DNA of 64,000 nt, from the NCBI GenBank assembly GCA_014706295.1, contig JACSVZ010000002.1:134047200-134111199 (forward strand), written 5' to 3'. Both the position numbers and the translations under genes were made by a program. Source of the stretch: Lycocorax pyrrhopterus obiensis. Taxonomy: Eukaryota; Chordata; Aves; Passeriformes; Paradisaeidae. Within the stretch, counting starts at the first letter, position 1; each line of letters begins with the position of its first letter. Under the pieces are notes generated by a model. The model saw only the letters and a program-made list of their open reading frames with translations, was not told where the DNA came from and searched no databases. Shown in pieces: positions 1 through 11,679 of the stretch.

Positions 1-2489
1 GTTCCAGACAAGTTTAAATAGAAAGGTTTTGCTTTGTTGCTGAACAGGTTTCCAAGCTGCATTACAAAGTCTATGATGGCCCTTCTGCTGAAAACTACTC
101 TTTGGTTTTGCTGTGATGCCTTTTCTCTGTCCTAGCGTGCCAGTTCTTGCGTCTGCTGTCATTTGTGCTGAATAATTTCTTTTATGTTTGGTGGCAAACT
201 GGAGGTGGTGTAGCACAGTAAATAGACTCGCCTGCAAGAATACATTCTTGTATCATGTATCTTGTATCTATATCAGTCTCAGAAAGACCTGCCCATGTAA
301 CATATGTTGTGAGAAATTACTCGAGGGAAAATTATCAGTTTTACTATTAGAAATCAGAGCTTTTCCTACAGATTCCATGCCAGAAAAATACCTTATTCTT
401 GCTTTTGTCAATTATTTTGTATATCTGTTAGCGTATACTAGATAAGGAGACTTAATAGTGTAACTATACCTGTAATTTGTTTGAAAACTTTTTATTAACT
501 ATATGCTCATAGTGGAGATAAAAACTTGCAAGTGTAGAAGAAACAAAGTAAATGAAAATACTTAAAGTTAAAAACCTCTTCTGCAAAAGATTTTTTCATT
601 TAGTGTAGTCAATCCAGTGCCAACAACGATTGGAGTGTTAGATTTCATTTAACTGACACTTTGTTATTACGTAACTATATTGTGCATCTTGTTGCATGTT
701 GTGGATCATTACAAGCAGTTCTTAAATACTTCAAGGAAAGTCAAGTGAGCAATGAGAAAATATATTATAGTTTTTATTTTGTTTCTGAGGCCTTTTAAGG
801 TACGTCTAAGGAAGGAAGAAATATTTGTCAGGAAAAATCAAGGAACAGAAATCACTTGTACTTGTCAGTGTGGACTGTGTGCATTTGGTTTTGTTTTCAG
901 TTTCTCCAGCAACACAAAAGGTGCTCAACTTCTGTGTGAGCAGTTAAGGCTGGAGGGCTTTGTTCTTTGCCATAGCACCTGTCTCTTGTGTTTTTCTTTT
1001 TCCTGATTGCTATCATTATGAAGGGGAGAAATACTAGTGTACATTCTCTAATGCTGTCTTGATGTATGTCTTCTTTGACTGTCCTCTGATTTTGACTTCA
1101 GATTTGCAGTTTAAATTTAAACATGTTTCAAGGTAAAGATGTGTTCCTCTGCTTATATAATGTAAAGCAGTTTTCTCTCTGCTCTGGTCATTTAAGTCAG
1201 TGATTTCTTGTTACAAATTTAATAAGACTAACAAATATCTGAATGCCTGTTCAGTCAAAAATACACTGACGTGTTCTGTTCTTGTTCTTCTGTTTTATTG
1301 AACATTGGAGTAGCTTAACACAATCATGTGGCTAGATGCAAACCAGCATGTGGCTGATATGAGACCTGCATAACATTGTTAAAGTTGAGGGATTTTTGGT
1401 AGGCTTTTGTTTTTGTGATTTGTTTGTTTGGTTTTTTTTAATTTTGCTACACTTAAGCTAAGATTTAGGTGTGTATTTCAATAATTTTGTTACTGTCAAT
1501 GTGTACGTAAGAACTATATCTTAGATTTTGAAGCTTTTCTAGTGCTGCTGGGTTTTTGAAGGATTTCTTCATTCAGCAGTCTTAGGCACATATTTGAGAA
1601 GATCCTGTAAAGCTTAAATTCCGTTTCAAAATAGAGTGTAGTGGCAAGGGCATCATCGTTAAATTGGAAAGCCTACCATCGTGGTGGTGCATCCCCCCCA
1701 CCCCTCCCTTTCCCAGGCCACACTGGGATCTGAGATTGTGTCGTGTGGCAGTGTGATGAGAAATAGCTGGCTTATTCACAGTGGGCTTAGGTATCAGCTG
1801 AGCACTTTCAGAGCCACTTGCTAAATTGCGTCAAAAGTGTGGCCATGTAGTTTTCAGTAGGAAGGTGTATGCAGAAGGAGAACTAATCTTCAGGAGGTTT
1901 GTTTCCTAATTATACCTTGATTAGCTTTTTCAGCAAAATTCAGTTTAGTGTTCTGTATATTGTTATGGCTTTGTCGTTGATCTGTAATGGAAGTTGAAAA
2001 GATGCAGGCAAAGGCTAAAGTAGTGCTAGAGAGATGATGAACTAAAAACAATTGTGCATAATGTTCCTGGATATGGTTAAAGGCATTTATCTGCAATCTG
2101 TACTAGTGAATGAAAATGAACGGGAAAACAGAAAACCAAAGGGAACATGGATGTTCATGTTTTCTAAAAATAGTAATATTTTATTAGTAACTAAAAATAG
2201 CAGTTATGTATGAAATGGAAGTCTTTAGATGTGGGTGAAGCTCCAAAGCAGGGTTTCTGTGCCTGTAAAATAGGCTTTGGTGAAGTCTGTCTACTGTTTA
2301 TCTTTAATTTGAAGACAAATTTTTTTTGCTGTCTGTCCTGTCCCTGGTAGGGTTCCATGTTCACTACTTAGTTGGATATACTGATAGACAGTGAGGTAGA
2401 TAACTCTTTCTAGTATCTTCCCAGGGAGATCATGAAGGAAATCCTCTGAAAGTTAAATTCAGGCATTTTAATGACAAAGATGGTTGGAA

Positions 2490-2720
2490 ACAGCCAGAGA
2501 GAATTTACCAAGGCTATGTCATACCTGACAAAACTGATTTCTTTCTGTGATGAGATGACAGGCTCGGCAGATGAGGGAAGAGCAATGCATGCTTCTTCCC
2601 CTGACTAGAGCCAGGCCCTTAACACTGTCCCAAACCAGCCTTGTTAAAATACTGGAAAAATATTAATTGAATGGGTGGAGTAGAACATGGGCCAGAAAAT
2701 TGCCAGGGTCATTGTGTTCA
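2490..2720 (+). mobile_element. Degenerate CR1-family LINE fragment, reverse-transcriptase region
   Basis: The + strand reads like a decayed CR1 RT segment: 'tttaccaaggctatgtcatacctgac' followed by the equivalent of a FYDEMTGSADEGRA peptide, then a stop and a frame break. It is 5'- and 3'-truncated. The adjacent CR1 at 2765 is in the opposite orientation, so this is a separate, older insertion. The boundaries are approximate. Confidence 0.6.
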
Positions 2721-2764
2721 CACTTATTCAGCATTTGTGTATGTCATTTTTTTTAATCTTTTGT

Positions 2765-2905
2765 AGAATCATAGAATAGCTTGGGTTGGAAGGGACCCTA
2801 AAGATCATCCAGTTCCAACCCCTCTGCCATAGGCAGGGACACCTTCCACTAGACCAGGTTACTCAGACCCATATCCAGCCTGTCCGTGAACACTTTTTGC
2901 TGTGG
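2765..2905 (-). mobile_element. CR1 LINE 3' end fragment
   Basis: The left end reads AATCATAGAATAGCTTGGG then TTGGAAGGGACC, the reverse complement of the CR1 3' terminus. It continues with the usual 'aggcagggacaccttccact' segment and fades after about 140 bp. It is a typical short 5'-truncated copy in the intron before the 3068 exon. Confidence 0.92.
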
Positions 2906-3067
2906 CGGCGGTCAGTTTCAAATCCTTGAGGGTTCTTGTTGGGACAGTGCTTTTATAATCTGCCCATCAGTGACCTGACTGGTCAAATTGCACAGCAGAA
3001 AATCTCCAGAAATGAATATTGAAAAAGGCGAGTTGCTGAGTTCTTTTTTGTTTATATTTCCTTTCAG

Positions 3068-3220
3068 GATTCAGATGGAGTCCAACAGAAGGAGTCTGCT
3101 GTTTCACCAGCACATGCATGTGTTCGTCCTTCAAGAGTGGTATCATCCACCTCCGAAGAGGAGGAAGCATTTACAGAGAAATTTCTAAAAATTAATTGCA
3201 AGTACATCACTAATGGCAAG
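3068..3220 (+). CDS. OXR1: OXR1 coding exon A (start of GRAM domain)
   Basis: This 153-nt, phase 0-0 exon encodes 51 residues. The acceptor is tttcctttcag and the donor AAG|gtactg. The first half (DSDGVQQKESAVSPAHACVRPSR) is variable linker. The second half, VVSSTSEEEEAFTEKFLKIN then CKYITNGK, is nearly identical to mammalian OXR1 and begins the GRAM domain. GRAM domains are PH-like folds usually linked to lipid or membrane association; a specific ligand for OXR1 cannot be read from the sequence. The upstream exon is outside the window. Phase 0 at both ends makes the exon skippable without a frameshift, although skipping would remove the N-terminal strand of GRAM. Confidence 0.95.
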
Positions 3221-3605
3221 GTACTGAAACATTCAGGTTTTCCTGGTACTGTATAGGATGTAATAATAAAGCATGTTTAAAGTATAAACATATAGTAGAC
3301 TTCAGTCAGGGATGACTAGATGAATCAACTCACATGCATATAAATGTCTGTATAAATACACTTATTTTTTTGCACACAATTTCCTTTGGATTCTCCAGGC
3401 CACTTGTTCAGGACGTGATGCAAGCAGTTGATATGTGACAAACTTCCCCGATGCCATACTGTTACATAATTCTTGTATGTTGAGGGCATGAGGTCTGTCT
3501 GTTCCATATGTTAGGATCTCTCATAAGTAATTTTCTTTAGTTACAGTGGAGAAAAACATGCCTTAAACTATATGAGGAAATATGTAGTTGTGTAGCTTTG
3601 CTTCC

Positions 3606-3627
3606 TTTTTTTTTTTTTTTTTTTTTT
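3606..3627. repeat. Poly(T) tract, 22 nt
   Basis: An uninterrupted run of 22 T followed by AAA. No LINE or SINE body was recognised next to it, so it is recorded as a simple mononucleotide repeat rather than a retroposon tail. Confidence 0.9.
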
Positions 3628-6600
3628 AAAGCAGAACAGGGCGAGCGGAATAAACCTCTGGTTCTGCAAACCAGTTCTGTATTGTTCTCCATTTGGTTTG
3701 GTATGGTATGGTACAAACCTTGATTTTGCTTTTTTTTCTTTGACGCTGTTACAGTTCTCTCAATAGCATAATTACACAAAATGCTTCCAAGTTAGTGGTA
3801 CTTAATTAACCTCTGTTCAGCTCACAGGTGCACAAGTCTTGAACAGACTTCTAGGGACTGAGTTAATGTTAAAACACTTTACCTCAGAACACTTTGGAAA
3901 AAATCAAAATGTGTCGCTCCCCTACCTCACAGAAAAATTACTATTAGACACTTATTCTATGAAAAATGCCTTTGCTCAAGGTGAATGAATGCAACAAAAT
4001 TCAAAGTACTTGTAGTAGTACCTCCTTTGCCTGAAGTTTGGGTATGTATATAGAAATACTGCCGTTTCTGTGTTGTTCAGCAGTAGGTTTGCAGATACAG
4101 TACACTAAAGATAAACAGATTAATAAGAATCTCCTAAAACTGCAGGTTTTTTTGGCTGACAGGGAAAGGATTGCAGATCCATATGTGTCCAGGCTTGAAG
4201 CCTTTTGACAATACATGTGTCTTGACAAAAGCTATGTTAGAAGTTGGTGAGGCAAGTACTGGAACAGCTATGTTTGTTACTTTGTTCTACTTTGCAGTTA
4301 ATTTTCCTCACTCGTTACATTCTGTCTGTCGCTGACTTTTTTAGGCTGATCCGAGGCACCTCCTTGCGTAGCAGTTTTAAGTGCTGTTATGCAGAGGAAT
4401 TGAGACCTGTGAGCCTTTGTTAGAACTTGGAGGTACTGGAAAAAATCTGGGGTTAAAATTTACAGCATATTATTTATGTGCTGTAATTTCCCCTCAAAAT
4501 ATTACAGGGAGTATTAACGGCATCTGTCTTTGACTTGCAGCATTACAGCCTATTTTCTAAGAGCTTTAGGGTGAATTCTGTTTCTAAAAAGTAGTTTAAC
4601 CTATTGCAGTATCTATCCATACTTGGGGAGGTGGGTGAGAGAAAAATGAATACTGACTTGCTCAGATTTGAGTGCCAGATCTTGTAAGTTTAGCATGTAA
4701 TTTAGTCTTTGTGCCACATATGGTAGGAATGTCCTCTTGAATGTTGTCTTGCGTCTCCTTGATACATTTTATGATGATGCAGGATGATAAAATTTAAAAA
4801 GTTTTCTGGAGACAGCTTAAAAGATTCATCCTCTGCTTCCTACTCTGGAAGTGATTTTTGAAGCTCGTAGTTAACCATTCTTTAGGGCTTCAGCTGTGAA
4901 GTCTGTCATCACTGTGACTGCTGCTTGTAAACTGAAATCTAGAGAAAGCCTGTTTTTCAGTTTCAGGAAAGCAAAAGGGCTTTCCTTACGGTAAGACTGT
5001 CTTATTTCTCACTTTTTAAGACTGTTTATTCTGTATGTGGTTGGAGTTGGGTTTAGTCACACCTGTGACTTCCTGGACAAGCACAGAGGAATTCTCTGAG
5101 GAGCAGTGACTGGAACCTTGGAATGCTTGCTCTGTTCATTGCACTTGCTCCCTGCTAACTGGTTATGGCTACTGATAGAGGCAGGGTGTCGAGCACAGTA
5201 AGAGACAGGGTCATGTGAATATGCCACGTTCTGTACAGACAATAAGCCAGAGTAACCAGTGTGCTGCAGTCACACCTTTACTCACTGCTTACTGCATATG
5301 TAGGTATGCCCTGTCTTACAGCTGTGCTGTTGGCTTCTTCTGTACAAAAGTGCGCTGCTCTGGGATTTTTTCGTTCTTTGCACTGTTCCTTGAGGCAAAA
5401 AAAAAGTACTTTAAAAAGTCTGCTTGATTGTAACTGAAACTAGTAAGGGAGGTTTGAAATTCTTTGTTATTTTTTGCTAACTTACGTAAATGTTTAGAAA
5501 TGTAGTAGCTAAAGGAAAATTACTAATACTGAGGCTTGAAAAAAGCCAAACCATTGACCTGGAAATAAGAGCACAGAAAGCACACATTTACATTAAGTGA
5601 CAAGGAGGACACTGAGGAGATTTAAAACTTCTACAAGAAAAGAAGAATAAAATAAATGTTACTTTCATGATAAAAGCTTCATAAATCATCAATTACAGTT
5701 TTTATTCAACCTTCTGTGTTCAAGAATGTAATGGAATTATTTAGAGAACTTATCTTTGAAAACTTCTTGTTAGGAGTACTTTCAAACTTTCTTAGAAGTG
5801 TTTTACTGAACTGCTTAATCTTAATGTGTGTGCTCACCAATGTGATAGTTTGGCTCTAAACCTCCATTTGTTATGATTGTTCAGATTTCCATCTCAGGTA
5901 TTGCATGGGAGTTAGAGCTTCCATTTTGTGAAATCTAAGGAATTTTAATGGTAAGAAGACAAAACTGATTCAGAACTGAATATCTGCATGTGCAGTTTAA
6001 TCTGCTTTCAATGTGTATGTTTTTATTTATCTGGATTAATATTTTCTGGACCAGCTTTAAGAATCAAGGGGTCTATTTTTTTAATAACCTAGGCTGTCCA
6101 CATGGTTTTCAGTAATAGAGTGTCTTAGCATTTCTCTTTGAGGATGTTAAATCTGAACTTCACCTGAACAGAATTTTGCTTCATGTCTTTCAAATCTATT
6201 ACGTACAGGAAACTTGACTTCTACATGTGCTATTTTTTCCAGCACCAGAACTTCCTATAACAGTATCATGTTGAACTACTTAGTAGCTACAGGCAGAGTC
6301 TAATTTGTATCTCTTTTTCATAGACAGTATTTTTAGTATTTTTTTCTCTCAACAACTTATTAGTAAGTGGGGTCCAAGAGAAACAAGTCACTGGTTCTTT
6401 TGTAGAGGATGTCCTAAAAAACCTCTTTCCCAAGGTTCTGTATAAACAATTGAGCTGTTTATAGATGTTCATTTTGTTAAATTATTTTTTCCTGAGGACT
6501 AGAAAATTAAGAGATTAGAGCAAACGTCAGTATACTGGAGTCATGTAGCAGTTGGTAGTGTGCATGCCATTGTCCAGTGTTTTTGCTTGAGCTTGTGCTC

Positions 6601-7056
6601 TCATCTCTCTCTCTTAACAACACTGTTAGTACAAGTAATTATTTTATACAAATTCAGGTTTTCAAAATAGCTACAAGAAAGTCAAAGAGCTGTTTCTAAA
6701 ATTTTAAGTGAGTATTTGATTTATATTTAAGAGGTCTGGGCTGAAGACCCGACATGATAGCACACAAAGGAGAAGCTGGGTTCATCTTCTTGTCTTAATA
6801 TTGGTAGACAAGGGCATGAATTTTTTTTTCATAAGTAATCTTCCATGATATTCTTCACTTTGAAGAATATATTCACCCAGAAAATATTTTCAGTAGCTCA
6901 ACCAGGTCAGAGAGAGAGCTTTGGAGCTTTCTCTCTGCTCCAAAAGCAAGGAACCAAGGAGATTATATATGGGGAGCGGACTAGGCTCTCAGTCATCTTT
7001 GGTGCTTGTAGGATAGCAGGGGAGATTAGTTGGAAGTAACTTAGCAAGAACAGCAT

Positions 7057-7636
7057 TACAGAATCATTTAGGTTGGAAAACATCTTTAAGATCAAGTTCA
7101 GCCTTTCCCCAATCACGACCTTGTCAATTAGACCATGGCGTGAAGTGCTACATCCAGTCATTTCTTGAACACCTCCACCACCTCCCTGGGCAGCCCATTC
7201 CAGTCCTTTTTGTGAAGAAATTCTGCCTGATGCCCAGCCTAAACCTCCTCTGGCACACCTCGAGGCCATTTCCTCTTGTCCTGTCCCTGGTCACCTGGGA
7301 GAAGAGGCCAATGCCCACCTGGCTCCAACCTCTTCTCAGGTAATTGTAGAGAGTAATCAGGTCCCCCTTGAGCTTCCTCTTCTCCAGGCTGAACAAGCCC
7401 AGCTCCCTCTGCTGCTGCTCATAGACCCTTCACCAGCTCAATTGGCCTTTTATGGACTTGCTCCAGCACTTTGATGTCCTTCCTGAACTGAGGGACCCAG
7501 AACTGGACACAATATTTTACACGTGGCCTCACCAGTGCTGAGTACAGAGTGACAATCACTGCCCTGGTCCTGCCAGCCACACTATTGATACAGAGATGCC
7601 GTAGGGTTTTTTCTGGTGTCACTGTTATGACCTGTT
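7057..7636 (-). mobile_element. CR1 LINE, 3' 0.6 kb with ORF2 C-terminus
   Basis: The left end (cagaatcatttaggttggaa) is the reverse-complement CR1 3' end. On the - strand, two overlapping frames give CR1 ORF2 C-terminal peptides: 'LYSALVRPRVKYCVQFW' at about 7440-7560, then '[14 protein letters not shown]' and '[17 protein letters not shown]' at about 7210-7370. The frame changes between them, so the copy is inactive. It is 5'-truncated, as most CR1 copies are. Confidence 0.93.
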
Positions 7637-9647
7637 CTGGGGTATTTTATGGGACAACTGTGACGTCTGCTGCCATAGTGCACAAATGTGTATGAGTAAC
7701 CAGAAAAGTTGTTTTACAGCCTTAAATGAATGCATGGTACTGAAATGCTCAGGAGTCCATCATTGTGTACTCTGAGACAATAGTTCTAGAGTTACGTATT
7801 TAAGGAATACTAACATAGAAATCTGTCTGATCTATAATGACAAGCCAACAAGGAAATGAAGTATTAGGTATTTCCTTTAAAGAGTAGATGCAATTTTTAT
7901 CTTGACTTAATGCAAAGCTGTGGTGTTAGCTCTCAAAGGCTGGAGCTGCTGCAGTTTCCATCGCTCAGGGAAGATCAGCATAATGTAATGAGCAGCTCTT
8001 AACCAGCTGGCTAAAGGGTTGTATGCTCCTACTTGTATGTTTTGTTCTGATGTTATCCTTTTTTCCTCACAGAATCCATAGCATTTGGTTTCTGTCAGTG
8101 CTAGAAACAACATCTATTGAGTAATAGGTTTAAAGGAAGCTTTTGCTTCTGCAAACAAGTTAGAAGATAGTAAAGACAGAAGGTATTTGTCTTGTAAGAA
8201 TCACAGAAATTGTAAGAGAAAGTGTCAGAAACATCGATGTGTCTGAAAAAGAGTAATTAAAATTTGCAGCCAAACAAAATGTTTCTTTATCTGGCTCTTA
8301 CCTGGGCATTACTTAGCTATCTGGGTTAACATTCAGTGATCCTTGGAGATAATAATGAAAAATGACAGAAATAGCAGAATAATGACAGCATTAGCTAATT
8401 AATGTATTAATTAAGAATTTAATTTATATTAATTTGGAGCAACAGTTCTTCTCTAGAAAAGTATCCTGAAGTGTTCAGGTAGTAACTGTGGACCATGTCT
8501 AGTAATTTGTGAGCCAGAAATATTGCATTATGTTTTTCAAGTAGGTAAGAATAAAACAGGTCATCTCTTGTTGACGTGCTATAAATCCATTGTTTTCAAG
8601 ATACCTCTATAGTCTTTCGGTTCCTCATAGCAATTTCAAGTGAAGTGTTTGATCAGTTGCTTGGTCAAATACAGATAAAAGCCTGATAGTTCCGAGTGTT
8701 TAATTCTCAATTTCTATTGCTGTAGTAAATTTTACATGGAAATACACTTTCCAATTCATTTTCATATTGAATGTCTACCTGTTGGTGTTGAGGGTTTCTT
8801 CTAAGGCCAAGTTAAGAAGCCTTTATTATTTCAAGCTGTGTCTTTGTTTGAGGCTGCGGAGGTAGGCTTTAGGATGTTCTGTATGTGCTAAGGCAATATC
8901 AATGTACAGGTTTGGGATTCTTTCCCATTGGACAGATCATTGTCAGACTTTTCTAGGAAGCTTCCATTTACAATAGAAGTCTCTTAAACTTGCTTTTCTT
9001 ATGTAGTGAGTAGCCTTGCACACACACAGACTTTTGTCCTTGATATGATGGTGTTTCCTTAAGATACTAACAAGCTTGGCCTGTGAGGTTTGGGAGGAGT
9101 AAGTTGGTATTTTCTGGACTGCTAAAACTGAGTCCGAAGCAAGACAATTTAAATGAGTGGTTGATGTGCAACTGGTTCTTCATACATGTTATTCTGATGA
9201 TGTGACTCTAGTATTCAGATAAGCACCATAGGAAGCTTTTTTTCTTTAATCAATTTTTGGCCTGTACTGTCAGCTGAAGCAGTCTCTTCTGTGCTTTTGA
9301 AAGCAAGTTGTAAAGCATTGGAGCTTGTTGACATGAATGATATGTCAGTTGGGACAGCACACCCTTTGACAGAAAAATAACATCTCTTTATTGCCTCAAA
9401 AGCTTTAGCACTTACTGTGTACTTAATTTATCAAGGAAGGTTCATGAAATAGCGAACAAATGAAGACAGTATTACTCTGAAAATGAAGAACTCTCTAATG
9501 AACTCAATTACTGTTTTTTTCTACTGAGTAATACGAAATTTTGGAAGTTGAACACTTAAATCCTTCAGATAGAGCAGTCATACAGCCTTACCATTTTCTC
9601 TTCAGCCTGACTATTCTGAAGATCCACATGCAGTATATGTGCAGTGA

Positions 9648-9710
9648 AAGAATAGGATAGAATATTTTGGTTGGAAGGGACCTACAATGATCATCTAATC
9701 CAGCTGCCAT
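9648..9710 (-). mobile_element. Short CR1 LINE 3' terminal fragment
   Basis: The sequence 'aggatagaatattttggttggaagggacc' followed by 'gatcatctaatccagctgcc' is the reverse complement of a CR1 3' end. Only about 60 bp are recognisable. Confidence 0.8.
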
Positions 9711-11494
9711 CAAGACTATGACACTTTGTAAGTCAGATCTAGAGAGTATTAATAAAATTCCATTTTCATGACCATTAATGAAAGAGCTCAGATGTAGAAA
9801 AGCTGCTGCTTTTTTGTTTTAATTATGTACTGAATTTACAGAAGGTTATATATGTTTGAAGAGAAGCAGTCATTCTTCTGAGTAGACTCATTGAGTTCTG
9901 CAGCCACATTAGATTTGTTTTCTGGACTACAGTAGATATAACAAAATGTAGACTTCTCTTGACAGTTGTCCTCTTGGAGGTCCTTTTTGCACCTTGAAAG
10001 TCTATTTCCACAATACTGTGCTGGGAAAGAAATGCTAGTGACAGTCTTTTTTCAGTACTTTAAACACCTTGGAATTATGTAAATGTGTTCTGCTGACTTC
10101 AAAGTCTTCAGCATATGTGTTGCACTCTAAAAGATATGTATAAAATCTGACTAAGCACTGAACAACTAAGAGACTCAAGTACAGATGCTTGAGCTGCTTT
10201 TGAGACCTGTTTTCATTTTTCCATAGTAGAGATAGCATTGGTCATTGTTGTAGACCTTAATACTAGGGTTTGTTTGGTTTGGTTTTTTTTTAACTTGCAC
10301 TTTTCTATTTACTGCTTGGCATCTTTGTTTTCCTACTATGAAGGTCATCAACCCTCACCTGGGAACAAATTTCTTGAGTTTGGAAGAACTGTAGCTGTGT
10401 TTTGTGCTGTGCTAATGTCTTCTTGAAATGAAACTGAAAATAATACACACTGTTTATAATAGTTGTGAATGTTTTATCTGTAAGATAAATATTTAATTCC
10501 TTCAACAGCACATGAAGTGACCCTTTTCTGGTTCTTGCACAAAAGCTTTGAATGTCTGTCCGGCTTTGTAAAGTCTTTAAAGAGCCAAGATCTGTAACTG
10601 AAGTATTCCTGTCATTCTACTTAAAGCTAGATTTTCTCCAGTTCATAATTTTAGCTTGAACTCTACTGTCCCAACAGTTAAATGAATTTCTGTAGCAGGC
10701 AATTGTTGTATGTTTGCATGTGGTTCTGAGTTTTTTGTTTAAAAAAATTTCAGCATATTGTAAATTAACTTTGTTTTTACAGCTGTATTGTATAAGAACC
10801 CTACAATTCATATTACGAATATCAACCTCAAAGTTTTTTGTAGTCAAAGTTTAAACTGTACTTGCATTCATGTACTGCAACAGTACCATTGTGATTAAAA
10901 CCATCCAATGTTTCATCTTTAAAAGTCTTAAGTATTTTTTATTCTAGTTTCTTTCTGTAAATGTATTTGTCCAATCAGTCAACATGTCCATTAAGTTAGA
11001 AGGACTTGAATAAGCCTCTCTGTTACTTTTGTGTAAAGAAAATTAGGATAAATGACAGTTTTTGAAGGTCTCTCTAATTAAATAGTAGAAAGTGAGAGAG
11101 AAGAGTCAAGTTTTAGGCAAAAATTGCTTTCAAACCTACCAGTTAAGCCATGTGGTTGTCTGGGAAGGATGTCTCCTTACCTCAAAGGAGCTGTTTAGTG
11201 TATCCTTCAGTTTGTAAGGGTTTCTCTTACTTTACTAAAACCAGTTATTGATTAGTTGTGAGGTATAAAGCTGTTTTCTTTTGGGAAAGCAGGTAGTATT
11301 AATTTGCTTCCCCAGAAAAAGTTAAGATTCCTTGTGTTTAGCAGTGACTTAGTAACATAACAGGTTGCTTAAATATAAATTAAAAGTTGCTTTATTTAAA
11401 ATAAAATAGAAAACACCTTTTTCCTACTGAAAAATGAAGAATAAGCTGGAATTTGAAAGAGAAAAATTACCACTTCTTTTTCCTCTCATTTTAG

Positions 11495-11679
11495 GGTACA
11501 GTCAATGGTGTGCTGCTAGTGACGCCAAATAATATAATGTTTGATCCTCATAAAATGGATCCTCTGGTCCAAGAGAACGGCTGTGAAGAATATGGCATCA
11601 TGTGTCCAATGGAAGAAGTGATGTCAGCTGCTCTGTATAAGGAAATTGTGGACAGCAAAATTAAGGAGTCTTTAAGCAT
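11495..11679 (+). CDS. OXR1: OXR1 coding exon B (core of GRAM domain)
   Basis: The exon is 185 nt, with acceptor ctctcattttag and donor agcat|gtaag. It encodes GTVNGVLLVTPNNIMFDPHK, then a segment ending CPMEEVMSAALYKEIVDSKI. This is the highly conserved GRAM core, differing from mammalian OXR1 at only a few positions (for example N for S after GTV, and M for N after DPHK). It starts in phase 0 and ends with two bases (AT) of an isoleucine codon completed by the next exon. Confidence 0.97.

Larger units (their letters stand above)
1..3067 (+). other. Intronic sequence upstream of the first visible OXR1 exon
   Basis: No exon with protein similarity was found here. In particular, the OXR1 exon expected just upstream (encoding the DPEYVSS-type linker after LysM) is not visible. 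The only recognisable content is the pair of CR1 fragments at about 2490-2905. The remainder is AT-rich unique sequence with short chance reading frames. Confidence 0.7.
3221..11494 (+). other. OXR1 intron A-B (8.3 kb)
   Basis: The intron holds a T22 tract at 3606-3627, a CR1 fragment at about 7057-7636 and a short CR1 terminus at about 9648-9710. No further exon or RNA gene was recognised. The reading frames present are short, and several begin at non-ATG codons. Confidence 0.85.
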
